Of a stretch of 64,000 nucleotides of DNA, positions 50,621-64,000 are shown piece after piece (within the stretch, counting starts at the first letter, position 1; each line of letters starts with the position of its first letter). Below the pieces are notes generated by a model, which was not told where the DNA came from, searched no databases, and saw only the letters and a program-made list of their open reading frames with translations. The position numbers and the translations under genes were made by a program. Location of the stretch: the NCBI GenBank assembly GCA_026874595.1, contig CM049322.1, positions 51,007,340 through 51,071,339 on the forward strand. Reading direction: 5' to 3'. Source of the DNA: Sipunculus nudus. Lineage: Eukaryota > Annelida > Sipuncula > Golfingiida > Sipunculidae.

Positions 50621-53059
50621 GATATATATGCAGACCAGACTGACTGTTTAATATATCAGATGTACTGAATAATGCCCCTGTTGCAGGGATTGCTCCACAT
50701 ATCTTTATGCACAACTATCATTGCTTCAAACCGTAACATCTTTGTTCACTTGTTGAAATACTGTTTAGAGTCAGTTCTGTGTGTCTCTGCATGTAATCAG
50801 GTCCTTTATTATATTTTTTAAGCATCTGTCAGCCTGCACTGAATGCCTTTGCGGGGCCCTTCCTGACCTGTCAGTGTTCTAGTCTGCTTTTATATATAAT
50901 AAAAGTATTACATTTAATCCATATGTCTTGACTAGCTTGATGCAGAAGAATGAATTGAAAAAAAAAGAAAATTAAAAAATCATATAGTATACAAAAAGAC
51001 TGTCTACAGAGTATTGTTCTTTAAGGGCTCAATTCAGTTCCTGGGTTGCTGAAATGTAGGTATTAATTAAGTCTATTATTCAATTGCACATTATTGTAGT
51101 TAGTTAAATTAAGCAACTGGGACCCCTTGTTTACAGTCTGATATGTTCAGGGATCTCTTGTCTACTGTAATGCATACAGCACTGGTTTACAGTGAGAGTC
51201 AGGAATCTCTTTTTAGTCCTATAGAGTCAGTAATGACTGATCTGGTTTGATCAAATGGCAGTGGAGTCAGGGTTTTTTTGTCTTCAAATTTGAGTCACAT
51301 AGAAATCAAGAAGAACAGATGCCGAATTAGAGTCAGAGTCTATTAGAGTTTGATATCCCTGGAATAGTCTCACCTATAGTCACAAGTATGATGATTGGTA
51401 ATACAGAGTCAGGTGCCTCAAGCAGCTCACAGTACTGACACAATAACACAAGCAAAGTACAGCATGGCAGAACCACACATAATGTGACTTTTCTGCTCAA
51501 TGCATCCAACCACACCTGTTTTAAATATCCTCATAAATACATTTTGTAAAATATGGTGTCGGACACAACCAAACTCCACCAGGAACGACATAATGCTGTT
51601 ATGTATATACTGGTGTCACATTTCAGCAGCTCATATCCCAGGCCACCTCCAGAATAAAGCACAAAGTAACACCGTTATAATGAAATAGTGATGTTACAAT
51701 GGGATAGTATCTTTTGAATTAAATAAAATAAGGTGCATCAAATTACCATCAAAATGTTATGGATGTTCCTTGGATGTTATCTTAACCTGTCATAAAATGC
51801 CAACAAATTCAGTTCGGTATTTTTCAAGTAAATTTGATGAGAGACAAACAGAGGGTATATACCTCTCCTGACCTGGAAGAGGGTGAGATCAAGCCAGGGA
51901 GGCTCTGTCTTACTGCATGGACAGAGCTGCCATCTTGTGGGGATAAAGTGAACTATTAAGTGAGTCCCAGATGGCCCCCAAATGGTGTGTAGTGTCTTCA
52001 GCAAATAGCAGTGCTGGTGTAAACAAGAAACAACCTGAGGAAAGCTGGCTCAGCATCAGTTTAACCACTCCTTCATCAGGCAAGAGACTGTAAACTCTCT
52101 GTTTATAAATTAAAATTGGACCATTTTTGGCAAAACAAAGACCAACAGTCACACTCCGGAACACAATAGGAATAACCTTCAATTGATAAATGACCAGTCA
52201 TTAAAATGGAGTGACAATTTTTACTTGATAGAAACCACAGTTTTTACATTGACACAGTAAATAGTTATTTGCACTCTGTATAAAGCAGATTAACATTAAT
52301 CCATTGAAATTATTAATTTATATTTTTAGCTAATTTCTTATGAGGTTCACAGGTGCATCATAAAGATTTCTTTGAAACTAATTAAGAGAATTTACTGTAT
52401 GAAACTATGGGGCCCCTGTACACGTAGTGGTTTGTGATTGGTGTATACCTAATACAGTCCATCTATGATTGGTATATATATACTAATACAATCCATCTAT
52501 GAGTCCATCAATTGAAATACATATAAATTTTTATTAGTGGAGTGTTTGATAATAAAGACACAACACTTACACTTTGGAAATAAAAATAAATGATTTTAAT
52601 GATAAAAAAATAAACCTAAACAATGTTGAATTTTGGGCCTGTTTATATGGACTGCAGACACTGCCCAGGCTACATGATGTGTTTGGCCTCATCACCACTG
52701 TGTGAAGGGGGTGAGGGCGAGGTGTAGGTGGTCACTCCATTCACCCTCAGGGCCAGGAGGCCACTAAATGAAAGAGATCTTTTGTTTATGTTCGCTGTAA
52801 TTTCTGACCCTCCCAGTTGGCCAAATATTTCTGGTTCTTATGGTAGGGGTTGAAGGTCATTGGATGTTAGCAGGACCAGCCTACTCTGGTGTTTATCAAC
52901 AGGGGGCAGTGTTGTGTAAACCCATCATGAACAGTTTTATCAGTATTTACAGAGTAACTGGTTCCCTCATTGACCAGCACATACTGAGCTCCTGAGGTAA
53001 TGGGGGAAAATCAGGCACCTACTGAATATGTAAACTGGCAACTCCATAATGCATGTCTT

Positions 53060-53357
53060 AGGCCACAAGTATGGTTCTCAGGCACTTTTTTTTCAGAAAC
53101 TAGCACGGGTGAGCAATATTTTATTTTTACTTTTTTTGTATGTTTCAATTAAAATGTCATATGATTAGGGAAAAGCATGAAAATAACAGAATTATTTTGC
53201 TAAACAGATAAAAACCCTATATAACAAAAGAAATCTTATCAAAATTGCATTATTTTATCTTCTTGAAAGATGAATATCAAAATTAAAAACTTTGGTCTGG
53301 GCGGTTAAAATTGATGCAGGTGGTGCCTGAGAACCATACTTTTTATTTTTTGGCCTT
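53060..53357. mobile_element. Miniature inverted-repeat element, AAGGCCAAAA family (copy 2)
   Basis: Left end AGGCCACAAGTATGGTTCTC, right end CTGAGAACCATACTTTTTAT then TTTTTTGGCCTT (inverse). Interior TTATTTTATCTTCTTGAAAG matches copy 1 at 36300-36584. Confidence 0.7.
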
Positions 53358-54048
53358 ATATCACACAGGGCTTTCAATAGGCCAAGGTTTGCAGAGTCTG
53401 GGAGTCCTGGGTCGAAATTTTGAAGATTCTCATGGGGATTCAAAGGTCCCCAAGGATCTGAAGCTTATTTTGAAAGGGGTACATATAAAATCAAATCAGT
53501 ATTATATATTTATATTACAAAATGAAGTAATTACATTATATTACATTTTTTCCTTTGATTTAACCATGCATATAAGTATATGTGAGAACTGCTTGTGGTC
53601 ATAAGATACACTGGATGGTAAGGTAGGCTGGATTAAGGTAATATCGGCTCTTGTCTGCTTTAGACTTAATACTTTGGTGATTGCACTCCTGCACCCCAAA
53701 TCAATCTCATCTCTTGAAAGTCCTGATCCATCATTTTTATGGCAATTTAGAAAAAAATGTGTCATCTGTTCTGGAATGTGTTCCTAAATCTCTGTGTAGG
53801 TCCCTTTTATAAGTCATTTGAGCATTAGAGAGAAGGCCAAAGGTCTTGTCACCATAAATGATTACTTAATAGAATCGTCGGACGGGAATTGTTGCGAATG
53901 ATTATCTATCAATTAAGAATATCTCCTGAGAGTATATAAATATATTATTATAAACCCTCAACCTATGATCTGTCCTTTAGTAACCTGTATTATATTGTTG
54001 CCAAAATGAAATAATATGTTATTAAGTTATAAATCTCTAATAATTATC

Positions 54049-54053
54049 TATAT

Positions 54054-54094
<41 letters not shown>
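54049..54094. repeat. (TA)n microsatellite
   Basis: AT dinucleotide repeat with one interruption, followed by several hundred bp of extremely AT-rich sequence to about 54270. Confidence 0.9.
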
Positions 54095-54100
<6 letters not shown>

Positions 54101-57100
54101 TACCTAATATGTTATTAAATTATATATCTCTAATAATAATAATATATATATGTGTGTGTATATTGCTCAATATTTATATTTAATACATATGTGTATTTTA
54201 ATTAATATATATAAAATATAATTAGATTTATTCTTATATATTTTAATTAATATAATATTAATTATATTTGACATATGAAGCAAACCAAGAATTTACACAA
54301 ACACAACCATACAAACAGATGGAGCAGTACAGATGGAGCCATCAGCTTAATCCATAAGAACAGGCAGCCCTTGTTGCTGATCTTTTCTGTTGCTGGCTGG
54401 TCTGTCTTCTGCAGCCAGACTCCCTCATCAGATGATGTAACAGCTGAAACTCAGGCATCTCATATTTGGCAGAGTGCCAAGAAGAAGCTGAACGGAATCC
54501 CAAGATGATTTTTTTTGCCCAGGTGCAGCTGGAAAGGACATGTATATGTCTATTAATAGACCATGAAATGATTAAACCATCCCCTGTGCCAAAACACCAG
54601 TCAGCCTCTTCATAAGTGGAGGAGAGAAACACCTACACAAGTCTTAGGTGTGGGAGGGGGGTGTGGTCATTTGTGTTGTGGTTTAGATGACTGTATGTAT
54701 GGTTTCCTGCATTTACTACACCAACAGGGTGTTCCGATGTTAAACTATAAAGTATGTCTTTGATAGAATTTAAGAAATTAGTTGATTGTGGGTCGGGCAA
54801 GAGATATCAGGTTTTAGAATTGATTAGATTCTTATTAATTAAATATTTCTTAAATATACTTGTTTGTTAATTATTATTTTGTAATCATGCATTATACAAT
54901 AACACTGATCAAATTTAAGTTATGAATGCCACCTGGAGGGGGAATAGTAAATTAAAGAAGTTGGTTTTGGAAAGGGTGTGCACTCTTTTGAACTTACTGG
55001 TAATGTTTCCAAGTGATGATAGGGTGACTGGAAAAAAAGTCTCAGAAAATAAAGTCCTGGACGTTGTAGGAAATTAACTTTTGGGAGTAATAATGACACT
55101 GGTTTAAGTAGGAAAAAGTGTTGGATTTTTTGTAACAACCTTTTAATAGAAAATAGAAAATTAGCATTGAATGAATCAAGCACTGTTGTGAATTACTAGT
55201 ATGTAAATCATTGTAATTAGTTAGTTTGGTTTTAAATTATCTGAAAACATGATTAATAACTTAGGTTATATATGCAGGGCAAATTCCTTAGGTTCAATTA
55301 ACAATACATACATTTCCATACCTAAAGACAGCTTAGAAGCCTGAACTGTCTGAACCAGTAGTTCACATATGGTCTTCTGTATATGCCTATGATGTATTGT
55401 TGTTGTGGGTGTTTTTTTGTAAAATGTATGGTGGCGATTTGGCAGAAATATGAGCCAGCATTATGAGTAACTACCACAAGTATTCCATATGACCAAATTG
55501 GCTGTTCTCCTGGGAGAAAATTACAGCTGGTTTTGATCTGTCCACTTACAGTCATCCACATCTCACAAATCCCTCATTAAAAACACTTAATATATTTTCT
55601 GTTATTTTATTTAATTATTTAAGATTTAATAAAATTATGATAATATCATTCAAATCTGCCACAAACTTGTAAATAATTACTAAGCTATAATTATATCATA
55701 TGTTTTATTATATATTTAAACACGATAATACATTTATATATATTCAAATATGTCACATATTTTAATAATTGTTATTTCACTGTCTTATTTATTCTGTATT
55801 ATAATTAAAATATAATGTATTGTTTTATACTTTAATATAAATAATACATTTATATAAACATGTGTCAGTAATTATTATTAGTTGATATATATATATATAT
55901 TGATATTATATTAACATAGAGTATGGAACCAGCTGGAAAAACAGATTACTGCTAACAGAGGACAATGCAAATCATGCAGTCCTGTGATGTATTACAGGGA
56001 CTGTGTGTTTGCTGTCTTCAGGCTGTCAGAGTTACATAACAGCACATGAGAGCTGTGACAGCCCAGGTGTCCTGCAGTAAGGGGGTTCTTACAGCTTCAC
56101 CCCAGCCCAGCACCCTCCCCCAAACAGCACTGCTATATATAGCTGCCAGAGTGTCTTCATGCATTGCCCTGTGGACCTTTGCTTACTGAGGCAGATCTGC
56201 AGTCATCAGGGCTTAATCAGGCCTGTCACACAGCCTGTCATGTTGGTTCTTTACAGATGGCTTGTGGCTCCATCTCTAGGTCTTTGACCAGAGTTCTGGT
56301 TAATGAATTTATGATGCTTCATGAAATATTGGAATATTCATCCAGGAAATGGGTACCAGATTTAAGGGCCTTTGTTACCGGGACATTTCTATGAAAGATA
56401 TATGAATTTAATTAATATACACATATTTTTTTCCAGTACAGTACAGTTCATGTGTGTAACTGCATATTTGCTTTTACGGTTGTGCGTGATATTAATATTT
56501 TATAACAAATTGGAAATATATTTACAAATTTTCATATTAAAATCATGAATACAATTTAATAACAGATTTAGGAACTCAGAGTTAAATGTAGGTTATTTCA
56601 AACTCTGCCAAAAACAAAAAAAAATTGATAATGAACTCATGTTATTATCAGTTTAAGTGAGCCAGTTGAGAGTCATTCATTTCTCAAACTCTTTCAGTTT
56701 ACAATCAAGGAGTTAATGTTGTTAAACCCTGGGTCACAGAATCAGGGGTAGTGAGAAACAGGTCGTTTCAACACCTGCAAGTTATTAGTAATGATTAGAA
56801 ATAATTTATAGGATTTAAAATCTGTGAAGGGTTGCAAAGGCCTTTTTACCTGTGTCAGTTTACAGGGAATGAGGTTGAAATCTGGGTCACAGGATAAGTA
56901 TGAGTAAGACTCATAAGTGATAATTTCGAACCCTGTGCGAGTGAGCTGCAGGTAATTTCAAACCCTGCCAGTGCCTGTGCTGTTCGTTGCTGACAGCCGG
57001 CTGGCTGCTGGGTGTTTTAGGTTTGCCGGCTTCTTGAGAGATACTCATCTGACAGGGCTGATGCATATTTTTGGACATAGTCACGGGAAGTAATGCAACA

Positions 57101-58289
57101 TCCCGTCTCTGATCTGATAAACCTGCCCTGAAAAAATGCAACATAACGCACACACTCAGACTGACAAACACAGCAGCCTCCGTCCATTCAGCATTCACTC
57201 TCTGGACATTCCAATAGAATTCTGTCTAGTGTAAGAAAGTGACATCATTTGTTAATGAATCCACTGATTTATGCCAGGAATTATAATATATTGGTAATAT
57301 GGTTTTCCTGGATCATTTTACTATTTGGAGTTTGATGTTAATGAAATTTGTCATATTAAGATTGTTATCAAATGTTTGGAAACTTTAAACAATGGTTAGA
57401 TTGATCTAGTTATTAAAAATAGGATGAGAATATATATATTTATAATGCCCATAAGATATGCAGGAATGTGTGTACTGTTGACAAGCAAGTATCCAATTAT
57501 AATGCACATAAGTGACCCAAAATATAAAACTAAGACACTTAGTGTCTGATAATTATTTAAAAAAATATGTAATGTACTGTGGACTTAATGTTAATTCAGT
57601 TTAAGATCAGTACATGAAATATTAACACTACATACGTATGTTAGATTTATACCATATGAGAAAACAAGGAGGAACTATATTAACAAAGATTAAGAGCTGT
57701 TTAATTAAAATAAAAACATCTTCATACTTTAGACCATTCACTGTATTGAAAGTTTACTCGTCCAAATTATAAAAATATGACATCATTACAAAGATTAATT
57801 AGAATTACCTTTGTTCACCCATTTCCCCCCCACCCCACCCCACATCAGTCCCACCCAAGTTCATCCTCATTGTACATTAACTGACTGTTGAACACTGCCG
57901 TCTTACTTCTTTTGTAGAAATAAAAGGGAGAGAGTCAAGATAAGCTTTAATAGCTTAATTGTACTCATTCCCTTTGATGCATGTAGTATGTGATAATTTG
58001 ATGCTATGTTTCACATTACATGACTTTCATATTCAGTATTAATAAATTATCTCACCTAAACAAAAAAATCTAGACTGATACTGCATAAGTGGCATGAATT
58101 CCAAGATACTGTACACTTAAGAACATATATAAGACTCCTTAATATAATTTAAGAAATATAAATCATATTATAATCAGACTAGAACATATAAAACAGAAAG
58201 AAATATAAATGTGGCAATTAAAACAAAAAGTGACAGATTATGTATCAACCATTAATCTCATGTAATGAATGCACAGTTTGAAAATATAT

Positions 58290-58291
<2 letters not shown>

Positions 58292-58352
<61 letters not shown>
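58292..58352. repeat. (TA)n microsatellite, 61 bp
   Basis: Uninterrupted AT dinucleotide repeat. Confidence 0.95.
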
Positions 58353-58357
<5 letters not shown>

Positions 58358-59654
58358 TTTGTTGATAATTTATGACCTTTCATTCCCACATGTAGATGTG
58401 ACAGGTAAGATTTTAACTATATGTTTAAGGATATTTATGGGCAAAAATGAATTCAAAACAAATGCTTAAAATAAAAGTCTATTATTTTCAAAGATATAAA
58501 AAAAATTGTCTGAAAATATACCCTACATATAACAAAATTGCCTCTTAACCGAAAGAGCTATATGTTGGTGGTTTGTTTATGGTAGTGAAGGTTGAGGCAT
58601 GTTGGATGTGCCTGCATGGTCTTAAGTTACATTAGGAATACTTTGTTACAATAAAATGTTGTCTGGGAAAACAGAAGAATTTGACTGTCCCCATGTCCAT
58701 CCAAAACACTTTGGTCTCAGCCTTAACATAAACACAAGTTGCAGTCATACAGTCCCAGGGTCATATTCAAGGTCAGACACCAGACCTCTGTTGGGAGAAT
58801 CTGTCATGGTCATACTTTTACCAGATTGATAAAAAGGGGATATTTAAGCCTAAATGTTCATTATACCACTAATACTTGCAACATTCCCTGGGATGGCTAT
58901 TTGGATTGTCCTTAAATTTGGTGTGCATTTATGTTACATTGTTAGATAGCCTGTCAGGTTGAACATTGAGAAAGTCTTCAGCACTTTCTTTTATTTAACA
59001 TGTTTTCAATTGTTACTTAAAATATCTTGACATCGTGGTTGCACAGCATGAAACAGAAGAGGTCTTCATAATGGAATAAAAAAGTTGCATATGCAAGTTT
59101 GAATTTCCACGACCGAATGTGTGCAGCAGTATTTGATACGTTCCTGCATTTGAATGTAATTTCAAGGCAGAATAAATTCTTAGAAATATTCCCAGGGAAT
59201 ATTAGTCATCTGAATATTTTGTTCAGGTTACTGAAGCAAAATGTATATGAATGCATCTATTGTGATTTAAACATCAATTTTCTGGAAAAAATGGTCTTGG
59301 GAACAATTATGAACGGGAGAAAATAAAATTGGAGACGCTCATTATTGAAACAGTTTGATGCAGACATGCATTTTAGACCAGTGATCCCACAAACATTCAT
59401 GTTTTAGGAAATATATATTTATATACCTTGCAAAGTTTCAGTGTAAAAGATACAAGTGTGAATATAGAGCTAGCACTATACAAGGCCTGGTTTTGGGAAC
59501 CACGGTACATGCATGCCTTAGTCCTTCAGGGTAAACTCTAGTCCATTAAGTATTCACAATATCTGGTCAGTGGAACATTGTGTGACCAGGTACCTCCAGG
59601 TGATTCAGGTAACAATGTCTGGTTTGTTACACAGAAGGTAGCCTAGACTCTGTA

Positions 59655-60062
59655 TACTGTGGTTGGCTTCATATTCGTGAGGCTAAAATTTCGCGATTCC
59701 TTCATTTCGAACTTTTCGTGAGGGTTTCATTTTTGCACTCGCACCAGAAAAAAATCAAATCTAAGTACACCATTATTTGTTTTTATTATATGATATGAAT
59801 AAATCCCACACTATCCCATTTATTTCTGATACAGTCATTATATTATTATAATAATGCGTTTGCATAGACCAGTCTCAAAACCATGTACAGATTAGTATGC
59901 TGATTAAGGAACCATGATTCCACAGCTGTGGTAACATCATCCCCTCTTAATCATCTGAGTGTATGAGGCATCTTTTTCCCAATGGTTTCACATTCATGAT
60001 TATATACCGTTCGCGAATATTGCAAAATTAAAACCCTCCCGAACAAAAAGGCATCCATAGTA
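59655..60062. mobile_element. Miniature inverted-repeat element, TACTGTGG family (copy 2)
   Basis: Left end TACTGTGGTTGGCTTCATAT, right end GAACAAAAAGGCATCCATAGTA. It shares TTCGCGAATATTGCAAAA and other blocks with copy 1 at 37510-37969. Confidence 0.75.
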
Positions 60063-60181
60063 TGTGATTCGGCTGTATAGCTCCCACATGAGGTATTAAG
60101 ACCAAAGGCTGTGAGAAACTCCACCAGCACAAACGTGATGAGTCTCATAGTTGAGCTCTGAGAATGAACATGTTTAGTTTG

Positions 60182-61090
60182 TTTTTTTTTTTTAACAGGA
60201 ATCGAATTTTATTCACAATAAAATTGACAAACCAAATACAGAAATATAAAAAATCACATACAAAAATACATATTACAATACATGCAGTACAAGTCACACC
60301 AAAAACACACACAAATATCGTGCAATTTTTTTATAGATCAACCAATATATATATAATCTGATAGATATTACAATTTTGTATCTGTACTCACTCAAAAATT
60401 GTTGTAAGTTGTTTCCATAAAAGTTCATGTTTCACATGTTTACCCCTTAATAATGCCACTTTTTCCTCAATCGAATGATACATCTTAATATAATTAATGG
60501 CATTGTCAAAAGTAAATGTGTGTTTCTTACATTTTGCTTGATACATGTAGTATTTCACAATCGGGATAATTTTATCTAATATATCATCTTGAGTTACATT
60601 AAAAAATATTGCAGGTTTTGAAATTATTGCTGGAAGGTTGAGATTTACCAACCATGCTGACATTTCAGACCATAGATGCTTCACAATATCACATTTATAA
60701 AATACATGTATCAGTGTCTCCTTCAATTTTTTACAAAAAGTACACATAGCAGAATCAACTATCCCTGCTTTTAGAAGTAGAGGATTTAATGTTATGATTC
60801 CATGTAACATTTTATATTGGAAATATCTTAGTTTTGTTGATATAGTTGTGCGATATAGTTTTTTAAAAGCCTTTAGAACTTCATCGCTATCACAGTTTAT
60901 TTCTTCTTTCCATCTTAGAAAACAAGTTTTCGGTTCTACATATATTTATACTATCAGTTCTTGATACACTAATTTTGCTGGCTTTATCATCTTTTTTAAT
61001 TTATCAATTTTAAATGTATATACACGGTCACACTTTGATAATTTTATTTCCTTTTTCCACAAAGAAGGGACGGGACTTAATTGACTTATG
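60182..61090 (-). mobile_element. LINE (L1/Tx1-like) 3' end, 5'-truncated and mutated
   Basis: On the minus strand a frame from about 61090 to 60388 reads PSLWKKEIKLSKCDRVYTF ... one TAA ... EPKTCFLRWKEEINCDSDEV ... STKLRYFQYKMLHGIITLN. It then enters a zinc-knuckle-like CTFCKKLKETLIHVFYKC, the C-terminal zf-RVT region of L1-type retrotransposon ORF2. A 3' UTR follows with an AATAAA and a 12-13 nt A tract (60182-60194). The reverse transcriptase itself is missing, so the copy is dead. Internal stop: TAA in the frame near 60950. Confidence 0.8.
60388..60810 (-). pseudogene. LINE ORF2 C-terminal fragment (zf-RVT-like)
   Basis: The longest uninterrupted part of the LINE frame, 140 codons from an internal Met. 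C-x2-C...H-x4-C zinc-binding pattern (CTFC ... HVFYKC) followed by KHLWSEMSAWL. Not a host gene. Confidence 0.75.
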
Positions 61091-64000
61091 CATGAACTCT
61101 ATGACCTTAACCACATATTCATTCAATGAATAATCATAAGCAATGGACTAATGAGCAACAAATCAGGTGACCTTAAACATTGTAAAGCATCAATCATTTG
61201 ACAAAAACAAAATTTTGCATAATTTGACAGAGCTATGTCAAACAACGTGTAATCTGTAATTACTACCAGCACCCATATGTATGTATTCCGGGATATTCTT
61301 TTTTATACAGAGGAGCCAGTATAAAAAGTTCTAGGCTAAAGGTTGCAGGAGCCATTCTGGTGACTACTGAGTTAATAATAATGTCTTACCTGGCACGTAA
61401 TTCGTATGAGACAGATAATCCAAAATATTGCAAGACTGTTCATGATGACTGCGATATAGTAAACTATCGTCAGGGGATACCAGTTGATGATGTCAGTCAA
61501 TTAGACATCATGTGTCAACGACCTTTATGACGTCATTATTATGTTGTAAGCAGCTTTCGCTACCATGGGCACGGAAGACCATTTGTGTAGGAGTGTTTTG
61601 GGTGCTAATTATAATAAGGTTAAAAGGGCGGAGCATTTAGGCTGTGGTGGATAAGTCAATTAGCTTGCAGAAACTTTAGGTTAGTGGTCAGCAATAAATA
61701 TATACAAGTAGTTTACCCTTACTTACTTTCTAACATGGGTACCAAAAAACATTAACATTTTAATGTATATATGTATAAATAATAAACATTTATTACATAG
61801 AAGTTGATGGCCCAGTGATTACAAATAATAACAATGGTAACAGAATTTAAAAATACCGGTAGTCGAGTTTTGCATGATATATCAATAGTTTATTAGATGA
61901 ATAGTTACCCTCTTCCAGAGTTTGATTATATCATAATACATAAGAAGCTAAATTAAGATATATCATTTGTTAATATTAATTATAATGTGGTAGACAGTGC
62001 CATCTAAAGGTCATCATCCTTAAATTATAAATATGATTAGTATTTATTTAGGTATGTTAAAACAGAGTAAATGAGGAAGCTTATTACTCATGGTTCTTCC
62101 TCATAGCCAGCCATTCATGGGCCAGGCAGGTGCTCCTGTCAATCAAATACTTGATTGGCATGTGGAAGGCTATTTTTAGAACTGGAATTAGGCTACACTG
62201 GCCCTGAGGAACCAGTTATAAAAAGTTGCCACCCTTTGAGGAATATATAGGTGTAGAACACTGAACTGATATCAGATACATATTTTTAGTTCACTGGTAT
62301 AAAAATATGACAGCCATATAACTGTGTATATGACTGTGTGGCATACCTGATTTAATTATTGCTGTTTTTAAGTGTCTGTATCTGGAAAAAGAATTTTGAA
62401 GCCTAATGTTTTTTTAATTATCATATATGGAATGCAGAGAAATGATATACAAAATGACTGTGAAAAAAAGGTTAAATTGTCACACAGATTATACATGACA
62501 ATGGCTTGCATGTACTACATAAAAATTCATCATATACAAAATTTGAGGAAACTATAAAGGTATAGGCTCAAGAAGGAATGGTTGTAAAAATATAACCATA
62601 TCTTGATATTCTAAAGGTACATAGTGCTATATGAGTGTGGTGTCAGTTTATTGCTATGTAATCCAGTATTGACATGCTTTAAACTGTAATAATTATTATT
62701 ACTTTTAGAAATGTTAAAATGCACAGATTCATTTGATATCGTCTTTGCAGTATGCTACAAGGTCTTTGCTGAGAAAACCATTAATAAACCCGAGAGCCAT
62801 AAAGCAATCCACTGCAAGGTTTACAGATAAATATTTCATGACTGCAAATGTAGTTTTCACAGCTCGATTGAGAATTACTTCTAAATATTTGAACACTTGT
62901 CCACGCAGCGGGCCTGTGATGGAACCCTTAAGTTAGTAATCCCAGAAATGACGAAATTCCAGAAAAATGATCACTGGAAAATCAAAGAGCCAACCACAAT
63001 TACGCCTTCAATATTTTTTTCTTTCTGAGAAACACAAATTACTCAATGAATAATTTAATCAGTCCTTGCTGGGTAAGGTATTCATGGATTACTCCATGAA
63101 TTATTTGGTCTTTGTAGAGTTTTAGTCATTTAGCTCCCAGTACCTTGGTTGCCAAAGTAAATTTGTCACACAAGACTGGAATGCTTATTTAATTCATATC
63201 AAATACCAAAAATAGCTTGCGTTCATATCACATATGTCAACTTATACATCTGCCAGATGTTTACAGTTGTCTTTACCATTGTAAGATCAAATATATCACA
63301 AAGCCTGAGTATAAGTAATCACATAATCTAGAACCGGATGTTTTCTCTTGGGAATGACCTTTTCAGTTTGGCCTTTAAGAAAATCAACCTTTATAATTCA
63401 AAGCATTGCTAATACAGTTTGCTGTATGTGTTTTGATTCATTTGTGTCAGTTTGACACTAAAGCCATTAACATGCACAGCTTTCCAGACATTTTAGTTAT
63501 ATATTTAATGTTGTTACCATGGTAACATTAAGTAGGTAAGAGTGAAAACAGTAAAATACTCAATAAATCATTAATTTTGGAAAGTGAAATGATATACAAT
63601 GATATTAAAGCTAATCCTTTCGTACAATACTGATCAGGGACTGTAATACATTGACATTTTCACCTGCCAGTGGAAAGGCATTCATACAGGTTTGTCTTTC
63701 TGCAGAAAAAATACTGCCTTTCCGCTAAAGATGCATCCTCTCATCATATCAAACCTTAAGTCACACTTTGCTCAGTTTAACCCTGATATATGCCATCTTA
63801 CATGCCATCCTACATGCACACTTGCATTCAAAAAGAACTGAATGTTTCCAAAAGTAACACCGTTATGTCAGTAACATGATTGTGCAGTGAAAAAATACAG
63901 GAAAATATAGGAGATGAGGGCCGAAATGCAGAAAAGTATAAGAACTTCCAGACCATTTTTAAAGGAAAATATAGAAATATAGGGAGTTGGTAGAACTCCA
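61091..64000. other. AT-rich DNA with no gene seen
   Basis: No exon or RNA gene was recognised up to the window edge. A consensus CRE octamer is at 61528-61535 without a nearby gene. Short frames (62372-62557, 62733-62936) have no recognisable product. Confidence 0.5.

Larger units (their letters stand above)
46685..60181 (+). other. Presumed SPA17 intron or 3' flank; no exons recognised
   Basis: AT-rich, with hAT-like, SINE-like and other repeats listed separately. I searched for an IQ motif or the FDPxEWG segment that should follow exon 1 and did not find either. Short open frames (for example at 53311-53604 and 56164-56394) resemble nothing I know. Confidence 0.5.

Noticed and set aside
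56570-56960. Apparent ~160-bp internal repeat (TCAGTTTACA...CTGGGTCACAG)
   Set aside because: Only two weak copies; identity too low to call by eye.

Overview
This window is eukaryotic nuclear DNA, almost certainly from a marine invertebrate and most likely a lophotrochozoan such as a bivalve or other mollusc. The base composition is AT-rich. The genes are split into short exons with GT-AG introns of up to 8.6 kb. The non-coding DNA is crowded with miniature inverted-repeat elements, tRNA-derived SINEs, (TA)n tracts and 'pronged' repeats ending in a TAGCTCA...TGAGCTA module of the kind common in bivalve genomes. The organism call is inference. The gene structures below were assembled by reading splice sites and reading frames by eye.

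Layout. (1) 0-7 kb, minus strand: the last four exons (2153-3573) of a class I SAM-dependent methyltransferase of the JHAMT-like type. A possible first exon at 6539-6616 carries an in-frame stop, so the locus may be a decaying copy. (2) 11.2-23.1 kb, plus strand: a four-exon gene for a 1982-residue NLR-type protein. It has a CARD split over two small exons, a ~520-residue low-complexity linker, a NACHT ATPase, and about 30 ribonuclease-inhibitor-like leucine-rich repeats encoded by one 4 kb exon. (3) 25.0-45.9 kb, minus strand: a complete 11-exon ZNHIT2 gene (405 aa), whose product is expected to work with RUVBL1/2 in snRNP assembly. (4) 46.5 kb, plus strand: the first coding exon of SPA17 (RIIa docking domain), head-to-head with ZNHIT2 across a 680-bp shared promoter region that carries an RFX X-box-like site. 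Its later exons were not recognised in the remaining 17 kb. (5) 60.2-61.1 kb, minus strand: the 3' end of a 5'-truncated LINE of the L1/Tx1 kind.

The genes do not form a pathway. The most unusual object is the NLR. Its LRR domain alternates two repeat types, one carrying a C-x-C pair, and shows a super-period of eight LRRs (about 228 residues). Its introns contain consensus CRE sites, two of them forming a perfect 22-bp palindrome. Around the genes are at least two hAT-like miniature elements (one with a perfect 8-bp target duplication), three further pairs of inverted-repeat elements, a pair of SINEs, and a U2 snRNA fragment abutting one of the SINEs.
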